DNA of 64,000 bases from Pseudoalteromonas sp. FUC4 (GCF_008370255.1 NZ_SEUI01000002.1:320266-384265), one strand, 5' to 3'; positions 36,079 through 46,265 are shown, counted from the first letter of the stretch. Program-made: numbers and translations. Notes: generated by a model not told the origin, from the letters alone.

Positions 36079-38134
36079 GACTAACATCCTCTAAATTGGC
36101 ACTAAAAACCCAACTACTTTGTGCTGAAATTTCAACCATCGCATCTTCATTACTGCTCACAGATGCATTGTGTACACTTGATAGAATCATTTGCCACGGC
36201 GCATTAATTGGCGATGGGGGCATTTGACAAAAAATTGTTTTTTCACTGGCATTAAATACAATCAACAAGGCATGATTGTTTTGCTTATCAAGTAAGCTAT
36301 ACATTAAAAACTGCCTGGTATCTTCATGCCAGTGAGCATCAGTCATGGTTTTACCTTGTTCGGTAAACCACTTAACGGTAAAACGCTCGTCTATATCATC
36401 TAAAAATACACTGTGTTTAAAGGCACTGTGCGCACGTCTAATTTTTAATGCATCATCAATAAATCGTGTTAGCGAATGATTAAGTTGAGAATCTTTCCAG
36501 GCAAGCCAACTAGTGCGATTATTTTGGCAATAAGCATTGTTATTACCCCCTTGCGAGTGCGCCATTTCGCTGCCAGCAGCAATCATGGGAACACCTTTTG
36601 AGAGAATTAAAGTAAGTAAAAAATTCTTTTGTTGCTGCAAGCGCAGTGCGTTTATTTTAGAGTCGCTGGTAAAACCTTCTACCCCACAGTTAAACGAATG
36701 ATTTGCACTGTGCCCATCTCTGTTTTGCTCGCCATTAGCTTCGTTATGTTTATGCTCATAACTCACTAAATCAGCAAGGGTAAACCCATCATGACTCGTT
36801 ATAAAATTAATACTATTGAGCGGCCCACGTTGGCTGTGCTCAAAAATATCAAACGATCCATGCAAACGTTTTGCAACGTTGGCAACAATACCGGTTTCAC
36901 TTTGCCAAAAACGTCTAATTACATCACGGTATTGATCGTTCCATTCTCGCCATGGCGGCGGGAATGCCCCAAGCTGATAGCCACCTGGGCCTATATCCCA
37001 AGGCTCACTTATTAACTTAACCTTGTTAAGTACAGGGTCTTGGGCAACTACTTGTAAAAAAGTATGTGCGGAGCTAAAGCCTGATTTTGTGCGGCCTAAA
37101 ATGGTCGCTAAATCAAACCTAAAACCATCAACTCCCATTACTTCAACCCAATAACGAAGGCTATCAAGTACAAGTTGCAGTGTTTTAGGATGATCAATAT
37201 TTATGGTATTACCACAGCCGGTATCGTTTATATATACGTCAGGCTGGCCATCTACTGCGCGGTAATAGGCTAAGTTATCAAAGCCTCTAAGCGATAGTAT
37301 AGGGCCATCCGCCCCTGCTTCAGCTGTATGGTTGTAAACAACATCTAATATAACTTCTATGTCTGCAGCATGGAGCTCTTGCACCATTTGCTTAAACTCG
37401 TTTATATCGTCGTTTACCAAATAGTCTTTGTGGGGCGTAAAAAAGTTAAGCGTGTTGTAACCCCAGTAGTTTTGCAAACCTTTCCCTGTTAAAAATTGCT
37501 CACTAATAAAAGAATGAACAGGCAAAAGCTCAACGGCTGTAACCCCTAAGCTTTGCAAGTGTTCAATAAAGCTTGGGTGGCTTAACCCTAAAAACTTCCC
37601 TTGTAGAGATTTGGGAATTTTAGGATGACGACACGTTGTACCTTTCACATGGCACTCATAAACAACCGTGTTTGACCAAAGGTGGTTAGGCTTTTTATGC
37701 ATATACAACGTAGGTGCCGCTACTTTTGATTTAGGTATATCAATCGCATTATTTACAGTGCTTTTAGTACCGATTGGCATTTGCCCGTAATGGCGTTCAC
37801 TCCAAGTAAACTCACCAAACAAGTCTTTTGCATATGGGTCTATCAGCAGCTTATTTTCGTTAAACAGTTGACCATTTTTAGGGTTATATTCACCCTCAAC
37901 TCTAAAACCATAAAGCGCACCGGCGTTTAATGGCGAAATATGAATACTCCAAATACCACCTTCGTTGATATTCATCGCCATTTTTAGTATTTCTGAATGG
38001 CCACTTTTATCAAACAGGCATACATAAGCTTGGCTTGCACCAGGCGCATATAACGCGAAGTTAACCCCATTATCAATAACACTAGAGCCAAGTGGTTCTA
38101 CATTACCGGGTGCTACATCAAATCGGTTACTCAT
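36071..38134 (-). CDS. glgX: Glycogen debranching enzyme
   Basis: GH13_11 isoamylase-type enzyme that hydrolyses alpha-1,6 branches of phosphorylase-limit dextrin. 687 residues: an N-terminal CBM48-like domain (GNVEPLGSSVIDNGVNFALYAPGAS), then the TIM barrel with DVVYNHTAEAG, nucleophile GVDGFRFDLAT, acid LISEPWDIG and NFITSHDGFTL. Three candidate starts are adjacent; the ATG at 38134, six bases after AAGG and reading MSNRFD, was chosen. It overlaps the glgB stop. Confidence 0.93.
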   Translation of the reverse strand: MSNRFDVAPGNVEPLGSSVIDNGVNFALYAPGASQAYVCLFDKSGHSEILKMAMNINEGGIWSIHISPLNAGALYGFRVEGEYNPKNGQLFNENKLLIDPYAKDLFGEFTWSERHYGQMPIGTKSTVNNAIDIPKSKVAAPTLYMHKKPNHLWSNTVVYECHVKGTTCRHPKIPKSLQGKFLGLSHPSFIEHLQSLGVTAVELLPVHSFISEQFLTGKGLQNYWGYNTLNFFTPHKDYLVNDDINEFKQMVQELHAADIEVILDVVYNHTAEAGADGPILSLRGFDNLAYYRAVDGQPDVYINDTGCGNTINIDHPKTLQLVLDSLRYWVEVMGVDGFRFDLATILGRTKSGFSSAHTFLQVVAQDPVLNKVKLISEPWDIGPGGYQLGAFPPPWREWNDQYRDVIRRFWQSETGIVANVAKRLHGSFDIFEHSQRGPLNSINFITSHDGFTLADLVSYEHKHNEANGEQNRDGHSANHSFNCGVEGFTSDSKINALRLQQQKNFLLTLILSKGVPMIAAGSEMAHSQGGNNNAYCQNNRTSWLAWKDSQLNHSLTRFIDDALKIRRAHSAFKHSVFLDDIDERFTVKWFTEQGKTMTDAHWHEDTRQFLMYSLLDKQNNHALLIVFNASEKTIFCQMPPSPINAPWQMILSSVHNASVSSNEDAMVEISAQSSWVFSANLEDVSHD

Positions 38135-40334
38135 CATCAACCTTTTGTAAATAAATAGTAGTTAAGCCACCAATGGCAATTGAAATACGGTGTTTAAAAC
38201 CATGATTTGATTCGTTTATTGCTTGAACTATCTGCGATGAATCTTTAGTTACCTCAACGCCAGAGCCAAAAAACTGAGTATCATCTGTATTTAAAATGAC
38301 CCTGTAACGCCCTTTACTTGGTACGCCAATAACGTAGTTTTCATAGGACGCGGGAGTAAAATTAGCAATAACAACCACAAAGTCTTTTGCGTTTTTAGCA
38401 TAGCGAACAAAGCTCAAAATGCTCTGCTGATTATTATTGTTATCTATCCAGGTAAAACCAGCCGCGCTCGAATCTAGCTCATACAACGCAGGTTGGTTTT
38501 TATAAACGGTATTGAGCGCTTTTACGGTGTGCTTTATACCGCTGTGGCTTTCGTGCTCAAGTAAATGCCAATCGATAGAATGATCGTGCCCCCACTCTTT
38601 TCGCTGTGCAATTTCACCGCCCATAAATAAGAGTTTTTTACCCGGGTGTGCCCACATAAATGCGTAGTAAGCGCGTAAATTTGCAAATTTTTGCCAATCA
38701 TCGCCTGGCATTTTTTCAATTAACGAGCCTTTACCATGTACTACTTCATCGTGGCTTAATGGCAATATATAGTTTTCGCTAAACGCGTATACCATCGAAA
38801 AAGTCATTTCGTGATGATGATGCTGACGATAAAGCGGGTCGTGCTGCATGTAATGCAAACTATCGTTCATCCAACCCATATTCCACTTATAACCAAAGCC
38901 TAAACCGTTATGCTCAACACTTTGGGTGACACCCGGCCATGCTGTTGACTCCTCAGCCACCATCATAATGCCTGGGTTGTTTTTATAGCTGCGCATATTG
39001 ACTTGCTTTAGGCACTCAATTGCACCTAAGTTTTCGCGCCCGCCGTAACAATTAGCAACCCACTCGCCTTCTTTTCGGCTGTAATCTAAATACAACATAG
39101 AAGCTACGGCATCTACACGCAGACCATCTAAACCAAATTGATGTAGCCAATACATAGCATTTGATATTAAAAAGCTTTTAACCTCAGGGCGGTCGTAGTT
39201 ATAAATGTAGGTATTCCAATCAGGATGAAACCCTTGGCGCTTATCAGCATGCTCATATAAATGGGTGCCATCAAATCGATGTAGGCCATGCGGATCGCTT
39301 GGAAAATGCCCTGGCACCCAATCAAGTAAAATACCTAAATTTGCTTTGTGGCACTGCTCTACAAAGTATTTAAAGCTGTTGTAGTCGCCAAAGCGGCTGG
39401 TAGGTGCAAATAATCCAACAGGCTGATACCCCCACGAACCATCAAACGGATATTCGCTTATTGGCATAAGTTGCAGGTGAGTAAAATTCATTTCAAGGGC
39501 GTAGCTAACGAGTTTGTCGGCAAGCTCTGTGTAACTTAAATAGCGGTTGTTTTCAGCGCGTTGCCATGAGCCTAAATGCACTTCATAAATACTAATTGGC
39601 GCATCAATATGATTGCGTTTTTGCCTGTTTTTAAGTGCCTTTTCGTCAAGCTTTATAGATTCTGGTTTATACTGCAGTACACTTGCAGTACCCGGTGCTT
39701 GTTGCATTTTAAATGCATAGGGGTCGGCTTTTTCGAGTACCTCTCCACTTTGCGCGGTAATTGCAAATTTGTAGCACATGTCGGCTTTAAGGTCTGGTAC
39801 AAATAATTCCCATACACCACTTGCAGGATGAAAGCGCATAAAGTGGCGATTCGCTTGCCAAAAATTAAACTCACCAATAATAGAGACACTTGCCGCATTA
39901 GGCGCCCACACACAAAAACGCACACCGTCTACGTTTTGTTGAGTACTAAAATGTGCACCAAAATGCGAGTAAGCATGTTCAAGGCTGCCCTCTTTAAATA
40001 AATACATTGCCTCTGCATCAAGTGTGCTTTCAAAGCTGTATTCATCATAAAAGGTAACGCTGCTATCTGTGTACTGAGCAATGCATTGATATGGCGCAGT
40101 GGGCAAAGCATCTACTTTGGCTATAAATAAGTCACTTTGTTGGTAGCGCTGCGCCTTAATAGTTTTATTATTTAATGTAACACTTACGCTTATTGCACAA
40201 GGTAGATAAAAACGAATTTCAACTTCGGCATTCGTTTTATGTGCCCCTAAAAAGCTAAATGGGTCTTTAAATCGCCCTGCATTTAATGCGTGTACTTGTG
40301 CATCGTAACTATTTTCATTAGTTGTACTGCTCAT
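38127..40334 (-). CDS. glgB: 1,4-alpha-glucan branching enzyme
   Basis: GH13_9 enzyme that creates alpha-1,6 branches in glycogen. 735 residues, the long form with two N-terminal beta-sandwich modules: residues 13-100 and the CBM48 at about 120-215 (GAHFSTQQNVDGVRFCVWAPNAASVSIIGEFNFW). The barrel has DWVPGHFPSD, nucleophile FGLDGLRVDAVAS, acid MMVAEESTAWPGV and LPLSHDEVVHGKGSL. It starts immediately after the malQ stop with no gap. Fully canonical active site. Confidence 0.95.
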   Translation of the reverse strand: MSSTTNENSYDAQVHALNAGRFKDPFSFLGAHKTNAEVEIRFYLPCAISVSVTLNNKTIKAQRYQQSDLFIAKVDALPTAPYQCIAQYTDSSVTFYDEYSFESTLDAEAMYLFKEGSLEHAYSHFGAHFSTQQNVDGVRFCVWAPNAASVSIIGEFNFWQANRHFMRFHPASGVWELFVPDLKADMCYKFAITAQSGEVLEKADPYAFKMQQAPGTASVLQYKPESIKLDEKALKNRQKRNHIDAPISIYEVHLGSWQRAENNRYLSYTELADKLVSYALEMNFTHLQLMPISEYPFDGSWGYQPVGLFAPTSRFGDYNSFKYFVEQCHKANLGILLDWVPGHFPSDPHGLHRFDGTHLYEHADKRQGFHPDWNTYIYNYDRPEVKSFLISNAMYWLHQFGLDGLRVDAVASMLYLDYSRKEGEWVANCYGGRENLGAIECLKQVNMRSYKNNPGIMMVAEESTAWPGVTQSVEHNGLGFGYKWNMGWMNDSLHYMQHDPLYRQHHHHEMTFSMVYAFSENYILPLSHDEVVHGKGSLIEKMPGDDWQKFANLRAYYAFMWAHPGKKLLFMGGEIAQRKEWGHDHSIDWHLLEHESHSGIKHTVKALNTVYKNQPALYELDSSAAGFTWIDNNNNQQSILSFVRYAKNAKDFVVVIANFTPASYENYVIGVPSKGRYRVILNTDDTQFFGSGVEVTKDSSQIVQAINESNHGFKHRISIAIGGLTTIYLQKVDDE

Positions 40335-42329
40335 TTAACCTTTCCTTATTGAATCGATAGCAGCTAAAAGTGAGGCATTTTTGGTAAAAATTTCTTCACT
40401 GGTATGCGTTAATACACGTCGCCAATTAGGATATTCTTTATCTGTCCCGGGGATATTGACCGGATACTTCTGCTCATCTAAGTCATCTATTTGTATTGCA
40501 AATAAACGCGATTGAGAGCCTGCTAAACACAATGCAAGTGCGCTATAAACGGTCACAGCTTCACTATGTAATAAAAGCTCAGTTGTATTGCCATGGTGAT
40601 TAATAAAACGTAGTAACCTTTGTTGCTCTTCTATTCGCTGTTGCTCTAGTTGCTCGTATTCATTGCAAGTTATAAGCTTATATTGTTGCTTAATATCTAA
40701 ATCATCATGTTGCCACCAGCCTGTAAATGGAGGGACATCGTGATTAGCTATCATTAACAAACAATGTGTTGCCAGCTCATCTACCGATAAAAACTCTCCA
40801 CTGTATTGTTTTTCAAAATAAAATAAGCTGTTAGAAAAAATGCCGCTAGATGCCAAAGCTTCTCTAACTTCTGGTGGCACAACGCCTAAATCTTCACCAA
40901 TAACAATACTTTGATTAACATGCGATTCAATTTTTAAAATGGCAAGTAAATGCTCAAACGGGTAGTAAACATAACAGCCATCTCGTTCGCCATTGTTTTC
41001 AAAGCACCACCATAGGCGCCTAATAGCCATTACGTGGTCAATTCGAAGTCCACCTACGTTTTGCATGTTTGAGCGAATGAGCGAGCGGTAAAATTGGTAG
41101 TGATTATTACTAAGACTTTGAGGATTGAGAGCTGGAAGCCCCCAGTTTTGACCAGCTTCGGCCCATGGGTCAGGTGGAGCGCCTACACTTGCTCCTTGGC
41201 TAAACAACGATTGCTGATTTTTAAATTCAGACCCATCACCCGCACAACCAACAGCTAAATCATTGATTAATCCAATAGGCATACCTAGCTCTGCACAACT
41301 TTTTTGACACAGTGCCAATTGCGTATGCGCTTGCCACTGCAGGTAATAAGCAAATGTTAAGTTATCTGATTCGAGGGTATTTAACGTAGTAGAATGAGTA
41401 TTACAAAAATCAGTAAACGCTTGGCGACGCTCAGTACTTGCCGTTAATTCAAATTGATTATAAAGCGCTTCAAATAACGCATACTTTATACGACTTACAT
41501 TTTCATAATCTATAAACTGATCATTACTTTTAATAAGTGCAGCGACATCATCTTGCTGCATAATGGCGTCAAGATGTTCATTATTTGTTGCGTCTTCGCT
41601 TAATACGATAGAAATATAAAGGGGATTTAATAAAGCGCGACTATTAGGGCTATAAGGACTGGCTCGCTCTGGCATATCAGCAAATAACAGATGCAGTGGA
41701 TTAAGTAATATGTAATCCATGTTTTGGGAGCTGCATAGTTTTGTAAGCGCTAATAAATCGTCAAAGTCGCCAATACCCAAATTCGCTCTATTTTTTAATG
41801 TGTAAAGCTGAATAGATAATCCAGTGCGCTTTGTGTCTTCCACTTGGAAGACTTGCTCAGGCACGCACCAGATTTGTGTAATAGCGTGTTGCTCACCTAC
41901 TTGAACATTAGCGTCATGATAGCCAATTGGCATACTATCTACGGGTAGGGCCAGCTCAATATAGCGTACGCCATGCAAGTAGTATTCACCAGTGACAGCC
42001 AAGTTATAAAGATTATCAAATGCTATATGCATTCCAAGTGAAGGGACATCAATGTTAGCGGCTAAATATTGCTGACGCTCATCTATACGAAGCTTTAACA
42101 AACATGCACTTTGCTCAACCAAACTTACACTAGGTACTAAATCCAGCCAAAGCGATGCATCTAAATCATAAGTTAGTTGAGCTATTCCTGCTTCATTATT
42201 TGTATCAACACCACAACATTGTAAAGCACGTTTACGCGTTTCTTCGCTAAAAAACACCTGTTCACCTGTATACTTGGTGAATTCAAAGCCAATACCATGC
42301 AGGTAAAACAACTGCGAAAGAGCATCCAT
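40335..42329 (-). CDS. malQ: 4-alpha-glucanotransferase (amylomaltase)
   Basis: GH77 disproportionating enzyme that transfers malto-oligosaccharide segments. 664 residues. The GH77 core is visible: LGIGDFDDLLALTKLCSSQNMDYILLNPLHLLF, SPYSPNSRALLNPLYI, the nucleophile region GGLRIDHVMAIRRLWW, IVIGEDLGVVPPEVREAL, and MIANHDVPPFTGWW. A poorly conserved N-terminal domain of ~150 residues precedes the core. Second gene of the glycogen operon, so it probably recycles short glucans freed by GlgX and GlgP. Confidence 0.92.
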   Translation of the reverse strand: MDALSQLFYLHGIGFEFTKYTGEQVFFSEETRKRALQCCGVDTNNEAGIAQLTYDLDASLWLDLVPSVSLVEQSACLLKLRIDERQQYLAANIDVPSLGMHIAFDNLYNLAVTGEYYLHGVRYIELALPVDSMPIGYHDANVQVGEQHAITQIWCVPEQVFQVEDTKRTGLSIQLYTLKNRANLGIGDFDDLLALTKLCSSQNMDYILLNPLHLLFADMPERASPYSPNSRALLNPLYISIVLSEDATNNEHLDAIMQQDDVAALIKSNDQFIDYENVSRIKYALFEALYNQFELTASTERRQAFTDFCNTHSTTLNTLESDNLTFAYYLQWQAHTQLALCQKSCAELGMPIGLINDLAVGCAGDGSEFKNQQSLFSQGASVGAPPDPWAEAGQNWGLPALNPQSLSNNHYQFYRSLIRSNMQNVGGLRIDHVMAIRRLWWCFENNGERDGCYVYYPFEHLLAILKIESHVNQSIVIGEDLGVVPPEVREALASSGIFSNSLFYFEKQYSGEFLSVDELATHCLLMIANHDVPPFTGWWQHDDLDIKQQYKLITCNEYEQLEQQRIEEQQRLLRFINHHGNTTELLLHSEAVTVYSALALCLAGSQSRLFAIQIDDLDEQKYPVNIPGTDKEYPNWRRVLTHTSEEIFTKNASLLAAIDSIRKG

Positions 42330-42338
42330 TGAATCGCC

Positions 42339-42641
42339 TTAATTAGTGCGTTGAGTATTTACTATGCTGTTTTCTGTGCCAAATGTATTGCCGATATAAC
42401 CGTCAGCTTGATGGTCGTTATCCCAAATGTCTCCATTAATTAGATAACGAAAGTGAAATTGTTGATCGATAGGTAAGCGTTGCTTAAATTTAAACACACC
42501 TTGTTTTTTATAAAGCTTCATTGGCACTGGTTGCCAATCATTAAATTCACCTAATAAGCAAACTTCTTCTGCCTCTGGATGAGAAAATTCAAAAGTAACT
42601 TCAGCTTCATCTTTTGTTTTAAAAAAACGTTTATTCAACAT
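42339..42641 (-). CDS. Stand-alone CBM48 glycogen-binding protein
   Basis: 100 residues comprising little more than a CBM48/AMPK-type glycogen-binding domain: EVTFEFSHPEAEEVCLLGEFNDWQPVPMKLYKKQGVFKFKQRLP, then FHFRYLINGDIWDND. The conserved aromatic (FNDW) and KQGVFK residues that bind glucan are kept. The TTG at 42653 opens a slightly longer frame, but the ATG at 42641 with GGAG eight bases upstream is the better start. It heads the glycogen operon nine bases before malQ. It has no catalytic part and probably targets or scaffolds the other enzymes. Confidence 0.87.
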   Translation of the reverse strand: MLNKRFFKTKDEAEVTFEFSHPEAEEVCLLGEFNDWQPVPMKLYKKQGVFKFKQRLPIDQQFHFRYLINGDIWDNDHQADGYIGNTFGTENSIVNTQRTN

Positions 42642-43024
42642 AGCAGGCTCCAACTAAACCAAAAAGGGTACTTAATCTTTGCCACAGGCCATACAACTAA
42701 ATAAAAAGGCGATGTGGATTCCATTCAAAATCATTAAACACGTTTTAAGTTAACCAAAACTTTATTTACGCATTATTACAGTGCAACAATTCATTTTTTC
42801 TGCACCTAAAAAGTGCGGTTAGTGTATAAACAATCTATTTTAAAAAGCTCACTAGTACATAGCAATTTTTGAACCAACTAGGCTTACACTGCATTTTATT
42901 TATTTAACCGAATTTAAAGTTAAATAATCCATAAGTATTACCTAAATTTATAAAATTCTTTTGTTATGTACTTTCATCAGCGATAATACACATCATCTTA
43001 ATACTCTGAAATATCATAATTTTC
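42642..43024. other. Divergent intergenic region ahead of the glycogen operon
   Basis: A/T-rich, no gene. It must hold the promoter for the seven-gene glg operon (minus) and for the 310-residue protein (plus). A GCAC...GTGC short hairpin lies at about 42803-42819. On the minus strand TTGCAC, 16 bases, TAAAGT (near 42786-42759) is a possible sigma-70 promoter, weakly supported. Confidence 0.4.
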
Positions 43025-43957
43025 ATGTTGAAAAAAAGCATTTTTATAACTATAGCCACCATATTTTTAATAATAGCCACACTTATTGGTTCTTCAATCT
43101 ATACCCTTTATAGTAAAAAAGAAATCTCAGTTGATCCTAAATTAAAAGAAATATCAGGTATTGAATTTGATAAGCACAAACGTTTATGGGCTATTAACGA
43201 TGGAGGCAATGAACCTAAGCTTTACCGACTCAATAAAGACGGTTCTATTGCTAAAGAAATTTTAGTTGAAAACGCTAAAAACATTGATTGGGAGGACATG
43301 ACCCAAAACAAATTTGGGCACTTCTTTTTAGGCGATTTTGGTAATAACAAAAACGATCGTAGATGGCTCACTATTTATAAAATAGAAAACCCGATAGATA
43401 TAAAAACAGATACGACTCAAGCAGAAATAATTAAGTTTACCTACCCAGAAATGGATGGCAGTCCAATAAAACCCAATAACCGTAATTTTGATTTAGAGGC
43501 ATTTGTAGCTCTAGGACGTCACTTATATTTATTTACTAAAAACCGCACAGAGCCATTTGATGGTATTACTAAGGTTTATAAAGTTGGCGATCATGCTGCT
43601 AATTTTAAAGCAGAGTTAATAGACTCATTTAAAACATGTACCACTTTAGAAAAGCTATGCTGGATAACATCGGCTGCTTTAAGCCCTGATCGTAAAAAGC
43701 TGATATTACTTGATTCAACCAGTATTTGGTTATTCGAAAATTTTGAGGGTGATAAGTTTTTTTCTGGCGATGTATCAAAAATTGACTTAGGAATAGTAAC
43801 TCAAAAAGAAGCTGTCACTTTTTTTGATGACAATACTATTGTATTTACAGATGAAGAGTTTAAAGGTATTGGCGGAAATGCTTATTTTATAAAGCTTGAT
43901 GAAGCCAAAAAAGAAATTATAAGAAAAAAGCCGATCTCAGAAAAAGTACTTCCATAA
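43025..43957 (+). CDS. Membrane-anchored propeller-like protein of unknown function
   Basis: 310 residues. An N-terminal membrane anchor (residues 5-29) is followed by a periplasmic part with repeated beta-strand motifs typical of a six-bladed propeller: KEISGIEFDKHKRLWAINDGGNEPKLYRLNKDG, then HFFLGDFGNNKNDRRWLTIYKIENP, and ALSPDRKKLILLDSTSIWLFENF. The first blade resembles SdiA-regulated and phytase-like propellers. No catalytic residues can be named. Lysine-rich and A/T-rich. Two cysteines (CTTLEKLC) may pair. Confidence 0.75.
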   Translation: MLKKSIFITIATIFLIIATLIGSSIYTLYSKKEISVDPKLKEISGIEFDKHKRLWAINDGGNEPKLYRLNKDGSIAKEILVENAKNIDWEDMTQNKFGHFFLGDFGNNKNDRRWLTIYKIENPIDIKTDTTQAEIIKFTYPEMDGSPIKPNNRNFDLEAFVALGRHLYLFTKNRTEPFDGITKVYKVGDHAANFKAELIDSFKTCTTLEKLCWITSAALSPDRKKLILLDSTSIWLFENFEGDKFFSGDVSKIDLGIVTQKEAVTFFDDNTIVFTDEEFKGIGGNAYFIKLDEAKKEIIRKKPISEKVLP

Positions 43958-43961
43958 TATA

Positions 43962-43997
43962 AAGTTAGCTAAGCTAAAGTTCTAAAGCTTAGCTAAC
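43962..43997. terminator. Long hairpin between convergent genes
   Basis: AGTTAGCTAAGCT (43962-43974) and AGCTTAGCTAACT (43985-43997) form a perfect 13-bp stem with a 10-base loop, just after the stop at 43957. T tails are weak on both sides, but the position fits a terminator for the plus-strand gene and possibly the minus-strand one. Confidence 0.6.
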
Positions 43998-44014
43998 TCA
44001 TGAAAGGTATCTAG

Positions 44015-45096
44015 TTAGTTACTCTTTTCGTTTGACGAATGGAGTGCTTTTTCTACATCAACACCTAAAATCAACACTCCAATATGACTATTGTTATCAT
44101 CTAAAACAGGAAAACTTAGCTGTACTTGAAAATGATGTGTTGATGCATCATAGGTTACGCTATCAAAGTGATAGTCCTTTGGCTGTTTAAATATTTTAGT
44201 AAACTTATTTTCATCTCCTTGCCAGTAATCACTGGTTAACTTACTTATTGCTATATTTTTTCCTTGGCTATCAGTCAATATAAGCTCAGTAACAATACCT
44301 TTAAATTGCGATTGCCATTTTTTTAATACTTTAGATAACGGTAAATCAGGCATAGCTAACCCATCAGCATGCTCAACATGTTTACTTTCTTTTATCCAAA
44401 GCTGGTCTCGCTTCTTAATTTCGGGCTCACTCAAAGGAGCCTCATTACTTATTTGAACTTGCTCTATTAAACTAGGTAAGTTTAATAAGGTTTTAGCGCT
44501 ACTGTAGAGCCTATCAAGCATTTGCTTTTCTTCACTTTTTGATAGTAAAAATGGAGCTTGCGCACAAGTATTTATATTTTCATCGAACTGCTGCATAAAT
44601 TCAGGAAGGCGTTTGATAAGTGAATGCGAAGCAAATAATCCCAAAGGTACATATCTAAAAAATTCTTTTTGGTACTCGTCTTTATTAATCCCTAGCTTAG
44701 GCTGCTAATTCAAAATCGTCTAAATCAAGTAGGATTCTATCAATCCGCTTATGGTGCATAACATTTACTATTTTTTTTAATGAATTGACTTCTACCTCAG
44801 CAATAATATTCTGAGTTTTAAACCAATTTGCTTGATAACTTCCTCTTACTGCACCATAACGCATTTTATTTTTTGGTTTATTAATGCTTTCTGGATGAGT
44901 CAACCCGTACCAGCTTTCTAAAAAAACGGGGGATGATATACATCCATAAGCTTTCATTTCAGGCATTAAATGGGTTGTGAAAATCCATCTAAGCGCTCCA
45001 ACTTTAATTCTCGACGTGCACGTAACCATGGCAAGGTTTGTAGCTGAAGAGAGGCTCAGTTAAACCTAACAAAAGAGTAAAAAGATATGCGGGCAT
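44015..45096 (-). pseudogene. Frameshifted solute-binding/PDC sensor protein
   Basis: Two open pieces belong to one broken gene. The 5' piece (45029-44697) reads ...IIAEVEVNSLKKIVNVM and ends ...LLDLDDFELAA-stop; removing one base from GCAGCCTAAGC near 44701 joins it to KLGINKDEYQKEFFRYVPLG, the start of the 3' piece. A second shift lies at the four-T run at 44983-44980: with one extra T, LPWLRARRELKLERLDGF joins to FTTHLMPEMKAYG. The result looks like the C-terminal lobe of a periplasmic type-3 solute-binding protein followed by a PDC-like sensor domain (IVTELILTDSQGKNIA...). A possible signal start is the ATG at 45096, but most of the N-terminal lobe is missing, so true decay is likely, not only sequencing error. 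Confidence 0.65.
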
Positions 45097-45194
45097 AATC
45101 TATTGCTAAATAATGTACAAATTAAAATAAGTGTAGCCAAACAGATTAAAATTGCATTATTTGCTGTAATTATGTAACAGCTCTACTGTCTTCG

Positions 45195-45569
45195 CTATGC
45201 AGCGCTGACACAGTTAATAAAGCGTTCTGTTAGCAGTGTTACTGCAGCTTTGTCTGTATAGTGCTGCTTAGCATTTTTCATAATATGCTTTGAGCAAACA
45301 TTTTTAGATTCTTCAAATTGAAAATTGCAGCTAGCAACAGTATTACCTAAAGCTTCCTGATAGGCTTTATCTGCGCACATAGCTAAAGCAAAGTCTGTAG
45401 CGCCAGCAATTATTTCATTGATATTTACTGAGGATGTTTCGAGTTTAAAATAGATATCACTATACGTATTAACCTCTGTATTCTTCTTTGAAGAAAAATG
45501 ACTAGCTTTGGCAGTTAAATAATAGCCTATAAGTATGATTGATAAGATCATTGTAAAAACCGTTTTCAT
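45195..45569 (-). CDS. Small exported protein of unknown function
   Basis: 124 residues. A hydrophobic N-terminal segment (KTVFTMILSIILIGYYLTAKA) acts as signal peptide or anchor. The rest is soluble with four cysteines (AMCADKAYQ, ASCNFQ, NVCSKHI, INCVSAA), which suggests two disulfides in the periplasm. The longest frame begins at 45662, but the ATG at 45569 is preceded by AAGGG and gives a proper signal peptide. No family recognised. Confidence 0.7.
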   Translation of the reverse strand: MKTVFTMILSIILIGYYLTAKASHFSSKKNTEVNTYSDIYFKLETSSVNINEIIAGATDFALAMCADKAYQEALGNTVASCNFQFEESKNVCSKHIMKNAKQHYTDKAAVTLLTERFINCVSAA

Positions 45570-45836
45570 AGTTACCCTTAACACAATAATTAGAATTGCA
45601 TTATTAATAGTATAGTTCGATTTTTTACATAAGTACGAGGGAGGAAGGCTCTCTACATCCATGTAATTAGTAAATAAATCCTTGTTATATAATTACTAAA
45701 AACGCAATTAAAAACTGTAGCTGATATTATCACTCAAGTGAAATAAAGCAAGAGTCTATAAACAATTTATTTAGCAATGTTTATAGTGACTCTAAATATG
45801 TAAACAGTGTTTAACGACTCAAGTGTAAAAGGGAGA

Positions 45837-46265
45837 TTAACGCTTAAATTTAGTTTCTAAAATAACAGAAGATGTTGTGCGCTCCACCCCATCAAGATTT
45901 CCTATATCGTCCAACAAATGACTAAGCTGTTCTAAATTTTGAGCCTGTACCACAGCAATTAAATCAAACTCACCACTTATGGCATAGAGCTGCGAAATAG
46001 CATCAATTTGCTTAAGCTCAATGTTTGTTTTAGTTGTTAATTTTTGCCTTACTTTTATAGACACATGAGCTGATACCATTTTACTAAGGTAGTCGTCACC
46101 GTAATCTACGCTGTAACCTTTAATCACACCGGTTTCTTCTAATTTGAGCATTCGGCTTTGTACTGTTGAACGAGATAAGTCAAGCATTCGCGCAAGATCA
46201 GAAATACTCGCTCTTGCGTTTGTTTTTAGTACTGAAAGTAGCTTTTCATCTTGTGGAGTTATCAT
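45837..46265 (-). CDS. Lrp/AsnC family transcriptional regulator
   Basis: 142 residues. The N-terminal helix-turn-helix (DEKLLSVLKTNARASISDLARMLDLSRSTVQSRMLKLEETGVIKGYSV) is followed by the RAM ligand-binding domain (AHVSIKVRQKL...DAISQLYAISGEFDLIAVVQAQNLEQLSHLLDDIGNLDGVERT). A longer frame starts at 46307 with a basic A/T-rich prefix; the ATG at 46265 (MITPQDEKLL) is the family-like start. It is divergent from astC with 194 bases between, and probably responds to an amino acid and controls the ast genes. Confidence 0.9.
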   Translation of the reverse strand: MITPQDEKLLSVLKTNARASISDLARMLDLSRSTVQSRMLKLEETGVIKGYSVDYGDDYLSKMVSAHVSIKVRQKLTTKTNIELKQIDAISQLYAISGEFDLIAVVQAQNLEQLSHLLDDIGNLDGVERTTSSVILETKFKR

